Shown here one piece after another: positions 17,125 through 25,044 of a stretch of DNA of 38,659 bases (position 1 is its first letter; every line of letters starts with the position of its first letter). The notes under the pieces were generated by a model that saw only the letters and a list, made by a program, of their open reading frames with translations, had not been told where the DNA came from and ran no database searches. This DNA is from a virus, in IMG/VR virus record IMGVR_UViG_3300048110_000048, positions 1 through 38,659 of that record; one strand, given 5' to 3'. The position numbers and the translations under genes were made by a program.

Positions 17125-17243
17125 ATTTTCCCATATTCATCAACTGAGTTATTAGTGTTATTTATAAAGATTTTGCACTCTAAAAAAAGTTAAATTAGGG
17201 GTTTACATTCCCACAAAACCTGTTATAATAATACTGTAAGTAT
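17125..17243. other. 119-nt non-coding gap between island and tail genes
   Basis: This is the longest gap in the window. It holds a minus-strand late box (17159-17166), part of a second one, and a run of seven T on the minus strand near 17183-17189 that follows only a weak GGTTT/AAACC pairing. I see no convincing terminator and no small gene. Confidence 0.6.
17159..17166 (-). promoter_or_regulatory. T4-type late promoter box (TATAAATA)
   Basis: A perfect TATAAATA reads on the minus strand about 35 nt upstream of the ATG at 17124, in one of the few real non-coding gaps. T4-like phages use this -10 element with the gp55 late sigma factor. A 17-nt string around it is repeated exactly at 12720-12736. 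Chance matches to eight AT bases are common in AT-rich DNA, so the intergenic position is the main support. Confidence 0.55.
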
Positions 17244-17248
17244 TTATA
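17241..17248 (-). promoter_or_regulatory. Second TATAAATA box upstream of the tail run
   Basis: A second perfect minus-strand TATAAATA, overlapping the stop codon of the 269-aa gene and about 117 nt before the ATG at 17124. It may be a tandem late promoter or a chance match. Confidence 0.3.
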
Positions 17249-18053
17249 AGGGTAGTGGTAACTCCAATAGAAATCCTTTTAGCTCATTTACTGATGATGC
17301 ATGGGTAACATATGTCTGAGGCCCGTTATAGGTTTTATCAAAATCATATTGGCATATTGTAGAGAATCCATTACCCATAACAGATCCCCATGCACTACCT
17401 GGCATACCTTTACCCTCGAGCGAATCAGGATAAACATTATCTATAGGATGTCCATAACATATTGTAGGACAGTTGATAAGTGCTGCAGTATAATAACTGC
17501 CGCCCATATAGGTGTAGTGTTTCTCAGAATGTATAAGATTATCAATTAGTTCACTAGGGTGCATTTCATAGTCAACTATCTTAACTGGATAATCAGAATA
17601 CTGTTCTATATTTTCTATTATATCTAGTTGACCAGATTGCTCTGCTATATTTCTGTTGTAATTATTTCCGCCTTTGGGATTCTTATATTTCTGCAGAGTG
17701 ATATATCCACCGCCACCTAACCATTGTTTCTTAAATGGCCAAATACATTGTGCATTCCATGGAGAAGTTACTTCACAGGTTTCATGATAAAACTCCATAA
17801 TCCATTCTATGCCACAAGAAGGTTCTTCAAAGCTATCCATAAACCATCTAATCTGTTCTTCGAATGTATATTGGTGATTTAATGTATGGCTACCATTATG
17901 TAACCAATCAGGTACAAACACCTTTATAGTTACCTTATCTGTTATAAGACCCTCTTCACACATACTTTGAATCCGCCATAACACATGGCAGAATTGGCTC
18001 ATAATAGTTGCGTGAGCCTGAACTGTTCTTTCATCAAATTTAATATAGAACAT
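17244..18053 (-). CDS. Unrecognised 269-aa protein, possibly glycosyltransferase-like
   Basis: Started at the ATG at 18053 (MFYIKFDERTVQAHATIM), giving a 14-nt overlap with the preceding oxygenase gene; a longer frame to 18092 is less likely. The C-terminal half contains EKHYTYMGGSYYTAALIN followed by CPTICYGHP, which recalls the region of GT-B sugar transferases (heptosyltransferase type) where a Gly/Ser-rich loop precedes a conserved Pro. The N-terminal half (VTIKVFVPDW) could be a Rossmann half. Evidence is weak; I would call it hypothetical. It ends the minus arm of the island, after radical SAM and oxygenase genes. Confidence 0.6.
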   Translation of the reverse strand: MFYIKFDERTVQAHATIMSQFCHVLWRIQSMCEEGLITDKVTIKVFVPDWLHNGSHTLNHQYTFEEQIRWFMDSFEEPSCGIEWIMEFYHETCEVTSPWNAQCIWPFKKQWLGGGGYITLQKYKNPKGGNNYNRNIAEQSGQLDIIENIEQYSDYPVKIVDYEMHPSELIDNLIHSEKHYTYMGGSYYTAALINCPTICYGHPIDNVYPDSLEGKGMPGSAWGSVMGNGFSTICQYDFDKTYNGPQTYVTHASSVNELKGFLLELPLPL

Positions 18054-18531
18054 AATTTCTATATGTCTCGTTCTCAATCTTTGTAGGATCAACTAAGAAA
18101 TAATTATATGTAAACCTCATATTATCATCTGATTTATAATCATGCCAAGTAACATTAGTTTCACCACAAAAGACCATCAGTCTGTTAGGTTTCCATTCAA
18201 TCGTGTCTTCCTTACCATCAATATAGAATGTAGTGCCTGGTGCCTTTTCTGGTCCGATATAAACAATGGCAGACATAATCTTAAACTCTGCTTCGTCGTG
18301 TATTCTATGATGATAATTAGGAGGAGTTGCAGCAGTATGAATAAACTTAGCTAGTTTGTCATATTCTCTTTTATTGGTAAACTCATTTATCAGATCAGCA
18401 ATCTGAGGAGTAGGATCATGATCAAACATAGTTCTCTTTACATCGTCTCCAACTTTAGTGCTTTGATACATTTTATACAACATATCATATACGCCTTTGT
18501 CTAGGTAGTCATCTATAACAATTGTTTTCAT
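18040..18531 (-). CDS. 2-oxoglutarate/Fe(II)-dependent oxygenase, 163 aa
   Basis: Started at the ATG at 18531 (MKTIVIDDYL), one base after the upstream stop; an upstream in-frame ATG at 18627 would overlap the radical SAM gene by about 95 nt. The double-stranded beta-helix core is recognisable: YHHRIHDEAEFKIMSAIVYI carries the proximal His and Asp/Glu iron ligands, PGTTFY and WKPNRLMVFCG are core strands, TWHDY gives the distal His, and MRFTYNYFLV contains the Arg expected to bind 2-oxoglutarate. This matches the short prolyl-4-hydroxylase-like oxygenases common in marine phages. Likely hydroxylates a protein, sugar or nucleotide; the substrate is not evident. Co-transcribed with a radical SAM/SPASM gene. 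Confidence 0.78.
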   Translation of the reverse strand: MKTIVIDDYLDKGVYDMLYKMYQSTKVGDDVKRTMFDHDPTPQIADLINEFTNKREYDKLAKFIHTAATPPNYHHRIHDEAEFKIMSAIVYIGPEKAPGTTFYIDGKEDTIEWKPNRLMVFCGETNVTWHDYKSDDNMRFTYNYFLVDPTKIENETYRNYVLY

Positions 18532-18532
18532 A

Positions 18533-19477
18533 TTATTTCCTATACTGTTCCATAGTAAAAGAAGAACCAGTGAGTGTATTATAGTCAGCATCAAAGTTGG
18601 ACCAAACCAAAGCCTCTGGTGCATCATATAGCATATCGCAGTTCTTACAATAATCTATAGAATCAAATTCATGCATCTCATGTGCTTTTCTTAGTTTATT
18701 GTATTCATCTCCATACCATACTTCCTCAATAGTCTGATGTGATAAGTGTCCTAATACTCCTTTACTATCTTGACCTAAAACCATACAGCAAGGAACAACA
18801 GCACCAGTCATACCATTATTACCACCTGCTCTTACAATCAGATCAGGAGAGAAAGGTCTACCACAACTTCTTTTCTTTTTACCAACTCTCCAGTCGACAT
18901 CAAGTTGACCAGACCAGTTATGCATTTTCCATATAGAAGCCTTAACCCCAGGAACATGTTTAATCCAGTTACATATGTATTCACTACACTCATAGTTTAC
19001 ATTATCGTTATCTAAGATTAAATGATATGAACCTATATTACCGCCATACTCAATAGCTGCATTTGCATTATCTCTAACTTCATAGAAAGCATCTTTGCTC
19101 ATTTGTTCTTTATACAATAGAGGATTATATCCGGTAACAGATATACGAGCAAAGTGCATACCAGCATCAATGGTTCTTTTCATAAGATCATCTTTAAACC
19201 AGAAGCCGTTAGTGATAAAAGACATTTTAAATCCTCTATCAGTACCAGCTTTCACAAAGTCAGGCAGTTTCTTATTCATGGTTGGCTCACCAGAACCTTC
19301 CAAATAAATCTCTTTACATTCTGTATCTGTTAACTGATCTAACATATTGACAAACATCTGGTAGTTCATCATTCTTTTAAATGATTTTTCTCTACCACCT
19401 TCAAAAGAATGTGGGCAGAAGGTACAAGTATAGTTACATGAACCACATATTTCTATGACTGCTTTCTCAATCATCAT
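18533..19477 (-). CDS. Radical SAM/SPASM protein, 314 aa
   Basis: C14, C18 and C21 (SCNYTCTFC) form the radical SAM cluster motif. LEGSGEPTMN is the SAM-binding glycine motif, followed by FITNGF. The C-terminal part has the SPASM features: CGRPF, a glycine four residues before VVPCC (GAVVPC), GHLSHQTIEEVW, and CKNCD. Two adjacent ATGs exist (19477, 19474); AGGA is better spaced for the second. It opens the minus arm of the island, back-to-back with the plus-strand cluster across a 43-nt gap. SPASM enzymes act on peptides or on small molecules such as sugars; in this glycan-like island a sugar or protein-side-chain target is equally possible. Confidence 0.92.
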   Translation of the reverse strand: MMIEKAVIEICGSCNYTCTFCPHSFEGGREKSFKRMMNYQMFVNMLDQLTDTECKEIYLEGSGEPTMNKKLPDFVKAGTDRGFKMSFITNGFWFKDDLMKRTIDAGMHFARISVTGYNPLLYKEQMSKDAFYEVRDNANAAIEYGGNIGSYHLILDNDNVNYECSEYICNWIKHVPGVKASIWKMHNWSGQLDVDWRVGKKKRSCGRPFSPDLIVRAGGNNGMTGAVVPCCMVLGQDSKGVLGHLSHQTIEEVWYGDEYNKLRKAHEMHEFDSIDYCKNCDMLYDAPEALVWSNFDADYNTLTGSSFTMEQYRK

Positions 19478-19520
19478 ATTTCCTTAATATATAACTATAT
19501 ACTTTATATATAGGTTAATA
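19478..19520. promoter_or_regulatory. Divergent intergenic region of the island
   Basis: A 43-nt, almost pure A/T gap between oppositely directed radical SAM genes. It has TATATA-type strings on both strands (for example TTTATATATAG near 19503-19513) and the ribosome binding site AGGAAA for the minus gene. It must serve starts in both directions, so -35 regions would lie within coding sequence. No exact TATAAATA is present. Confidence 0.45.
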
Positions 19521-20774
19521 ATGGATAGTGATAATTTCTTTTGTATATCACCATGGACTATGGTTTATGCACATGATAATGGCAAATATGGTCCTTGCAA
19601 CTTTGCTGTGCCTGACGAGAATATGGGTGTTGATAACACATCTATAACAGAATGGATGCAGAGTGATAAGATGAATCAACTTCGATCTGAGATGCTTGAT
19701 CCTAATTCTGATCATAAGTTAGTAAACCAAGTCTGCCAGAAATGTAAGTTTGATGAAGAAAGATATGACTGGTCTCGAAGACTTGATACTACAACTCAAG
19801 CAAAAAGAAAAAAAGATTACTGGGATATAATAACTCGATCTGTTAAGATGAGCCAAGTTGCTGGTTATGATTTTGATGAAAGAATATTAGAACTACAGCT
19901 TAGAGTTTTTGGATCTAAATGTAACCTAGATTGTTATATGTGCCATCACTTTAGCTCTACGACTAGACAGAAAATGGCATACGATAAAGGTGTATGGAAT
20001 GATACTGTTTGGTATGATATGGATCGCTCTAAGAAATTATCAATGACTGCTAACTTAGATAAGGTAGATGATAATGTAGTTATTAATCAAATGATTGAAT
20101 TAGCTCCATATGTAAAGACATTAAAAATCATTGGAGGTGAGCCTCTTGTTATGAAGCAATACTATTCTGTATTGGATAGATTAGTGCAATCCGGCGAATC
20201 TAAAAACATTATAATAAAGTATCAAACAAATCTAACCAAGTTAAAGAATGGTAAACACAATTTTTTAAATTATATTACACATTTTAAAAAAGTTCTTATA
20301 ACAGTTTCTATTGATGCCGTAGGTAAATATAATGATTATATTAGACGCAGATCATTATTTCAAGAAATTGAAGATAATATAGAAGCGTGTTCAAAATATG
20401 ATAATGTTGTAATAAATCTAAACTCTACACTATCGGTTCCAGGCATACTACGGTTTCATGAGATAGATGAATACACTAAGAACAATCCTCACATAAGAGA
20501 TAACAGCCACTGGTTAATAAAGGATCCAAAACAGCTTAGAATAAATAATCTACCTAAACCATTAAAAGATAAACTAATACCATATTATAAAGATAATCCA
20601 AAATATGCAGATGTAGTAAAGGCCTTAGAATTACCTGAAGAGGATGATGCAAACTTTAAAGAAATATGCAACTATTTAATGAAAGGCGATGAAGCATATA
20701 GAGGTACCAAATGGGAGATGGAGTTATTTGATGTCTTTCCTGAACTAGAAGAATATTATAATGTTTCAGACTAA
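19521..20774 (+). CDS. Radical SAM protein with N-terminal SPASM/twitch half, 417 aa
   Basis: The domain order is unusual. C8 and C26 with G21 fit CX12GX4C, the first half of a SPASM motif, and C72/C75 (CQKC) supply the remaining ligands, all before the radical SAM core. C134, C138 and C141 (KCNLDCYMC) form the SAM cluster motif and IIGGEPLVM the glycine motif. Such twitch-type radical SAM proteins are annotated in marine phages. The C-terminal 130 residues (SHWLIKDPKQLRINNLPKPL) have no clear domain. It is the first gene of the plus-strand cluster and overlaps the next gene by 14 nt. The substrate is unknown. Confidence 0.9.
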   Translation: MDSDNFFCISPWTMVYAHDNGKYGPCNFAVPDENMGVDNTSITEWMQSDKMNQLRSEMLDPNSDHKLVNQVCQKCKFDEERYDWSRRLDTTTQAKRKKDYWDIITRSVKMSQVAGYDFDERILELQLRVFGSKCNLDCYMCHHFSSTTRQKMAYDKGVWNDTVWYDMDRSKKLSMTANLDKVDDNVVINQMIELAPYVKTLKIIGGEPLVMKQYYSVLDRLVQSGESKNIIIKYQTNLTKLKNGKHNFLNYITHFKKVLITVSIDAVGKYNDYIRRRSLFQEIEDNIEACSKYDNVVINLNSTLSVPGILRFHEIDEYTKNNPHIRDNSHWLIKDPKQLRINNLPKPLKDKLIPYYKDNPKYADVVKALELPEEDDANFKEICNYLMKGDEAYRGTKWEMELFDVFPELEEYYNVSD

Positions 20775-21489
20775 CCCTACAGCTGATTGGATTATAAATC
20801 AAGGTATTAACTTTGAAGCGGGTATAACTTGTAGATTGAAGTGTCCAGGTTGTGCGCGCACATTCAACCCTACAGTATTAAAAGGAGCTAATGTTTATAG
20901 GTTAGACAATTATAAACCTATATTAGAAGCTGGTTATGAATTTGTATTTTGTGGTAATCACTCCGATCCAATTTATCACCCAGATTTTTTAGACACTATA
21001 GAATATCTAAACGACAATAATAAGTGTTTAGAAGTGGCTACTAATGGCAGTGGAATGACTGAAGACTGGTGGAAGAAAGCATTCTCATTAACAAATAAAC
21101 ATTCAAACAAAGGATTTAAAACAAGACGTGTAGGTACTGAATGGATATTTGCTTTAGATGGTGTGCCTGAAGAGTCTCATAAGTATAGAGTAAATCAAGA
21201 TGGTGTTCATGTGTGGGAGATGATGAAGTTAGGAAGATCAATGGGCTGCGAGATAACTTGGCAGTATATTGTTTTTAATTATAATGAAAATGATATTGAT
21301 CACTGTATGCAGATGGCAAAAAATTACGGCATGAATTTTGATTTAATACACTCCACTAGATGGTGGCCATTAACCAACCATCTAAAACCATCAGAAGAAT
21401 ATATAGCTAAAAGACGAACAATCACAAATGGAATGTTTCATATTAATATGTCAGACATAGACCCTAAAACTAAAAGATTAAAAAAATAA
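20761..21489 (+). CDS. Radical SAM core protein, 242 aa (SPASM half in next ORF)
   Basis: C24, C28 and C31 (CRLKCPGC) form the radical SAM motif; FCGNHSDPIYHP replaces the usual GGEP motif. LDGVPEESHKYRVNQDG and WQYIVFNYNENDI are shared with the paralog at 24430-25044. The protein stops before any SPASM domain. The last sense codons read TTA AAA AAA then TAA, a perfect A AAA AAA heptamer, and a -1 shift there continues in frame into the next ORF, which encodes the SPASM half. So the full enzyme may be made by frameshifting, or be two subunits, or the split may be a one-base homopolymer error. Confidence 0.9.
   Translation: MFQTNPTADWIINQGINFEAGITCRLKCPGCARTFNPTVLKGANVYRLDNYKPILEAGYEFVFCGNHSDPIYHPDFLDTIEYLNDNNKCLEVATNGSGMTEDWWKKAFSLTNKHSNKGFKTRRVGTEWIFALDGVPEESHKYRVNQDGVHVWEMMKLGRSMGCEITWQYIVFNYNENDIDHCMQMAKNYGMNFDLIHSTRWWPLTNHLKPSEEYIAKRRTITNGMFHINMSDIDPKTKRLKK
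21480..21486 (+). promoter_or_regulatory. Candidate -1 frameshift heptamer A AAA AAA
   Basis: Seven A in the phase required for -1 slippage (third base of TTA, then AAA AAA), directly followed by the stop TAA at 21487. The -1 frame reads ATA ATT ATG and enters the SPASM ORF. No ribosome binding site is visible before the ATG at 21492. I could not evaluate a downstream stimulatory structure. Confidence 0.5.
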
Positions 21490-21491
21490 TT

Positions 21492-21779
21492 ATGACAAAG
21501 ATAGCTCCAGATTGCTTACGACTTGAATTTGCAAAACAACTTATGTTTACAAGCAGAGGATACTTTTTACCTTGCTGCGAATGTGACACTAGAAATTCTC
21601 GTAAAGAGTTTGAACTGCTAGGTTTCTTTCAAGAAAAGTTTCATGTGGATAACCTTGAATCAGTTGAACAAGTAAAAGCTGTTATTAACTCTGATGAATG
21701 GCAGAATTTTTATAAAGACTTATTTAAAGATCCAGAAAATTCACCAGAAATATGTAAAGAATTTTGTAAGGCTAAATGA
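21492..21779 (+). CDS. SPASM-like auxiliary domain protein, 95 aa
   Basis: A 95-residue protein carrying C8 then a cysteine in the CX14GX4C pattern (FTSRGYFLPCC), and a CX3C near its end (CKEFC). These are the hallmarks of a SPASM/twitch auxiliary iron-sulfur domain without the radical SAM barrel, which lies in the ORF two bases upstream. The same split occurs at 25034-25372. NSDEWQNFYKDLF between the clusters resembles the short insert with W that SPASM domains have before the last cysteines. It overlaps the PP-loop gene by four bases (ATGA). Likely works with, or is fused to, the core at 20761-21489. Confidence 0.82.
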   Translation: MTKIAPDCLRLEFAKQLMFTSRGYFLPCCECDTRNSRKEFELLGFFQEKFHVDNLESVEQVKAVINSDEWQNFYKDLFKDPENSPEICKEFCKAK

Positions 21780-22513
21780 TGAAAATAACATACGGTGATC
21801 AAACAATAGATTTCAAATGCCCTGATAAAGTTTTACTATCTTTGTCTGGTGGATTAGACTCAGCTTCGCTATTCTATCTTATATGTTTCCATTTTCCTGA
21901 TACAGAGATAGTGCCATATACAGGACAAGATGTTACAGCTCCTATGGATTATGAATGCGCTAAAGATATATTGCAGTATATGAGAGAAACATTTCCTACT
22001 GTAAATATAAGAGACCATGATGTATATACATTTGATATTATGGATCCAGAATGGAGAGAATATGCTGCATCAAAGCGTGAGGAAGAAAAGATAACTTTAC
22101 CAGATGGTACAAAAATAGATAGATGTCCTAAACTCTCCGGTCTTGTTAAAATACTAATGCTTAGAAAGAATACAGAAAGGCTCCGTAAACAATATCCAGA
22201 TCATTGGATACTTACAGGTATGACTGCAAATCCACCTGTAGAAGAACAACACAAATACAATTTTTATAATGTGGCAGAACGGCGCAGGGATGATAGAACT
22301 GTTTCTCCATGGTTTTATAATCAGCTGTATCAACCCTATGTAAATGTAGATAAGAAGTTTGTGGCTGGAGTATATAAGTTCCATAACTTAATGGATAAAT
22401 TATATCCTTTTACGTCATCATGTGTGGGTAGCGAAAGAGATACAGAATATTTTACCAAAGGTTGTGGTAAATGTTTCTGGTGTAATGAAAAGAAATGGGC
22501 ATTTGAGACGTGA
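21776..22513 (+). CDS. QueC/ExsB-like PP-loop ATPase, 245 aa
   Basis: SGGLDS at residues 24-29 is the pyrophosphate-binding PP-loop of N-type ATP pyrophosphatases. C216, C230, C233 and C236 (CGKCFWC) give a zinc site spaced as in QueC, the enzyme that makes 7-cyano-7-deazaguanine. The middle is unlike textbook QueC and no QueD, QueE, QueF or DNA-transglycosylase gene is visible, so a different adenylation-dependent amidation or thiolation, perhaps on a sugar or peptide, is possible. The start overlaps the SPASM gene and the stop overlaps the GTG of the next gene, so it is integral to the operon. Superfamily is certain; reaction is not. Confidence 0.82.
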   Translation: MMKITYGDQTIDFKCPDKVLLSLSGGLDSASLFYLICFHFPDTEIVPYTGQDVTAPMDYECAKDILQYMRETFPTVNIRDHDVYTFDIMDPEWREYAASKREEEKITLPDGTKIDRCPKLSGLVKILMLRKNTERLRKQYPDHWILTGMTANPPVEEQHKYNFYNVAERRRDDRTVSPWFYNQLYQPYVNVDKKFVAGVYKFHNLMDKLYPFTSSCVGSERDTEYFTKGCGKCFWCNEKKWAFET

Positions 22514-23361
22514 TCAACATTGTTGTTACAAGCAAGCCAGTTGATGGCTTATTGCATTATAGCTATGAATACTGCTGTCAGCTTAATGCTAACGGTGTAC
22601 CAGCACGTGTAGTTATTATACCTAGAGGTAAGTATCAGCACAAAGACTACATAAAATCATTAGATAAGAAATATAAGTATGTTGAGAATGTAGTAAACGA
22701 CGATTACTGGCCAGAACCAGATGATGTTTCTATGACTCTTGGTCGTAGTATGGTATCAATACCCTATAAAGAACAAGCCAACTACAATATGGATCAGTTA
22801 CTACTTTTACATGAACTGTTTAAGAATAAACTGATATCGGTATATTCTGAGAACGATACAGAAAATTATAAACCAGCATTAGATTATTTTAAAACAAAAC
22901 AAATAGTGGATCTGTGTGATACTGAAGTATATCCTAATGGAGTTGGTACACACTTTGAGAAAACAATTAACTTCTCATTATATAAAGATCCTATAGACGA
23001 TAAAGACTTTGAATATTTGTTTTTAGGTACGAATAGAGAATACTATAAAGATATTGAGAAGGTAATTAAAGATTATGACGATCATGGTATTATAACATAT
23101 AACGATGACTATATTAATCCTAAACTAAACAATGTATTTGTACCTATAAATAACTTACTAGGAAAGTTTGGTACATATGTTTATACCAAATCTACCTTTG
23201 ATCCAGCTCCTAGAATTTTTATGGAGTGTAAGTATTATAATAAAAAGATAATATATTTGAGAGATAAGTCAATACAAGATGGTGGTTCTGTTTATTGGAA
23301 TAGGGAACCAAAAACTCCAAATATAGAACCGATAGTGAGGGCATATGAAAATATCATATAA
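22510..23361 (+). CDS. Glycosyltransferase-like protein, 283 aa
   Basis: Starts at GTG (22510), overlapping the upstream TGA as GTGA. The C-terminal third (NNLLGKFGTYVYTKSTFDPAPRI, then FMECKYYNKKIIYLRDKS) resembles the nucleotide-sugar-binding half of GT-B glycosyltransferases, where an (E/D)-x-x-x-E-like loop follows a Pro-rich turn. The N-terminal part (INIVVTSKPVDGLLHYSYEY, VPARVVIIPRGK) fits a Rossmann-like acceptor half. No DxD is present. Its place between the PP-loop ATPase and the sugar aminotransferase supports a glycan role. The assignment is moderate and based on pattern and context. Confidence 0.6.
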   Translation: MINIVVTSKPVDGLLHYSYEYCCQLNANGVPARVVIIPRGKYQHKDYIKSLDKKYKYVENVVNDDYWPEPDDVSMTLGRSMVSIPYKEQANYNMDQLLLLHELFKNKLISVYSENDTENYKPALDYFKTKQIVDLCDTEVYPNGVGTHFEKTINFSLYKDPIDDKDFEYLFLGTNREYYKDIEKVIKDYDDHGIITYNDDYINPKLNNVFVPINNLLGKFGTYVYTKSTFDPAPRIFMECKYYNKKIIYLRDKSIQDGGSVYWNREPKTPNIEPIVRAYENII

Positions 23362-24427
23362 TGGTTGGGACAGAGAGTACCAAGAAAATAGAGAGATGTA
23401 TCATATACTTTTTGATCAAGCAATGGTCAAAGAAGTTGAAGGTAGTACCGAAGGTTTAGAATCAGCAATTGCTTCATACACGGGACGATCATATTGTGTA
23501 GCTGTGGCTAATGCTACAGATGCTCTTAGATTTTCTTTATGGGGAATAGGACCTGGTGATGAGGTTCTTGTTTCTGACTTCTCATGGATCTCTACATCAT
23601 CTTGCATTTCTATGGTAGGTGCAACTCCAGTGTTTTGTGATATAGGTCTACATAGCTATCATATATCACTCGATAGCATTAAACGTATGACGACTAATAA
23701 AACTAAGGCACTAATCTACACTCATCTTTATGGTAGTATGTCTGATACAAAAGAGATAGAACATTGGTGTATCAATAATGGTATTAGATTCATAGAGGAC
23801 TCTGCTCAGTCTCTTGGCTCATCACTTGGTGGACGTAAAGCAGGTACTATCGGAGAATGTTCATCATATAGTTTCAATGGTAATAAAGTTGTTGCTGGTA
23901 TATCTGGCGGTGGTATGTTTATGACTGATAACAAAGAACATGCCGACTATGTAAAAAGAGTAAGACGCCATGGTAAAGATAAAGACTTTGCTGAACTAGG
24001 TTATAACTCAAAGATGTTTATCACCAATGCAGATATTATACAGTATAGATTAACTCAGATGCCTAAGTGGCAAGAGAAGCGTAATCAGATAGCTGCCATT
24101 TATACCAAAGAATTAAAGTATGATGTTATATGCCAGAATATTCCAGTGGCACTAGAACACAACTTTCATAAGTTTGTTATAAGATTTGAAGATAAAGAAC
24201 AACGTAAAAGAGTTAAAGATGGATTAAAGTCAATTGGTCTTAATGCAAGTATTCACTATGAAAAGCCTTTATCCGAAAATTCATTATATATAACAGAGCA
24301 CCATAGAAAAGATAACTGCACAAATTCTCGCATAGCTTCTGATACTGTTATGTCTTTGCCTATACATGCTTGGCTAACTGATGAAGAAATAGATAAAATA
24401 TGCAATACAATTCTAATGCTATCTTAA
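23345..24427 (+). CDS. DegT/DnrJ/EryC1/StrS sugar aminotransferase, 360 aa
   Basis: Typical PLP-dependent fold type I sugar aminotransferase. ANATDAL binds phosphate; VLVSDFSWISTSS follows GPGDE; EDSAQSLGS gives D152, which pairs with the PLP ring nitrogen, and Q155; SFNGNKVVAGISGGG supplies K181, the Schiff-base lysine. The length is usual for the family. These enzymes transfer an amino group to a keto-sugar bound to a nucleotide, on the way to amino sugars in LPS, capsule or glycosylated proteins. No partner dehydratase is visible in the window, so the keto-sugar would come from the host or from phage genes elsewhere. It overlaps the upstream gene by 17 nt. Confidence 0.92.
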   Translation: MKISYNGWDREYQENREMYHILFDQAMVKEVEGSTEGLESAIASYTGRSYCVAVANATDALRFSLWGIGPGDEVLVSDFSWISTSSCISMVGATPVFCDIGLHSYHISLDSIKRMTTNKTKALIYTHLYGSMSDTKEIEHWCINNGIRFIEDSAQSLGSSLGGRKAGTIGECSSYSFNGNKVVAGISGGGMFMTDNKEHADYVKRVRRHGKDKDFAELGYNSKMFITNADIIQYRLTQMPKWQEKRNQIAAIYTKELKYDVICQNIPVALEHNFHKFVIRFEDKEQRKRVKDGLKSIGLNASIHYEKPLSENSLYITEHHRKDNCTNSRIASDTVMSLPIHAWLTDEEIDKICNTILMLS

Positions 24428-24429
24428 CT

Positions 24430-25044
24430 ATGTTACAGCGACAAGCTGTTAATCTTGATATCACTCATCGATGCCCTCTTGAATGTCCTAGATGCCAACG
24501 TGCTACATCGTTTACGTCCAAAGGTCTTAAAGTGCCAGGTCATGATATGAGTATAAAAGAATTTAGTAAAATAGTTGAACACTTTACACATATTAACTTT
24601 TGTGGGCAAGTATCTGATCCTGTTCATCATCCTAAATTCACTGAGTTTTTAGAACTGTTATATAAAAATAATAATACTGTATCTGTACATCATGCTACTG
24701 CAGCTAAACCTAGAAAGTGGTATCCAAAGGCCTTTCAAGCCAATCCTAATGCTCGTTGGTGGTTTGGAATAGACGGGCTTCCTAACGAGAGTCATAAATA
24801 TAGAATAAACCAAGATGGAGAAAAACTGTTTGATATAATGGTCGAAGCCAAACAATATCTAAAACAAATTCCTGTATGGCAATACATAGTATTTAAATAT
24901 AATGAAGATCATATACAAGAAGCATATGAAATGGCTAAAAAAGCAGAAGTACAATTTATGATTGTAAACTCGTCACGATGGCTAGGAGAGAATGATGAGT
25001 ATAGACCATCAAAGGAACATAGCTTGAGTTTACATGATGGATGA
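24430..25044 (+). CDS. Radical SAM core protein, 204 aa (SPASM half in next ORF)
   Basis: Started at the ATG at 24430, two bases after the aminotransferase stop; an ATG at 24400 would overlap that gene. C15, C19 and C22 (CPLECPRC) form the radical SAM motif; FCGQVSDPVHHP takes the GGEP position. IDGLPNESHKYRINQDG and WQYIVFKYNEDHI show it is a paralog of the protein at 20761-21489. It ends before a SPASM domain and overlaps the next ORF by 11 nt at ATGATGGATGA, a coupled stop/start. Here there is no slippery heptamer, so two separate subunits are likely. Confidence 0.88.
   Translation: MLQRQAVNLDITHRCPLECPRCQRATSFTSKGLKVPGHDMSIKEFSKIVEHFTHINFCGQVSDPVHHPKFTEFLELLYKNNNTVSVHHATAAKPRKWYPKAFQANPNARWWFGIDGLPNESHKYRINQDGEKLFDIMVEAKQYLKQIPVWQYIVFKYNEDHIQEAYEMAKKAEVQFMIVNSSRWLGENDEYRPSKEHSLSLHDG

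Noticed and set aside
17172-17201. Possible terminator on the minus strand (T7 run after GGTTT/AAACC pairing)
   Set aside because: The stem is only five pairs with a long loop and the T run is about 12 nt away; not convincing.
17202-17229. Sigma70-like promoter on the plus strand (TTTACA, 16-bp spacer, TATAAT)
   Set aside because: Good match, but no plus-strand gene follows for over 2 kb; it would only give antisense RNA. In AT-rich DNA such matches are frequent.
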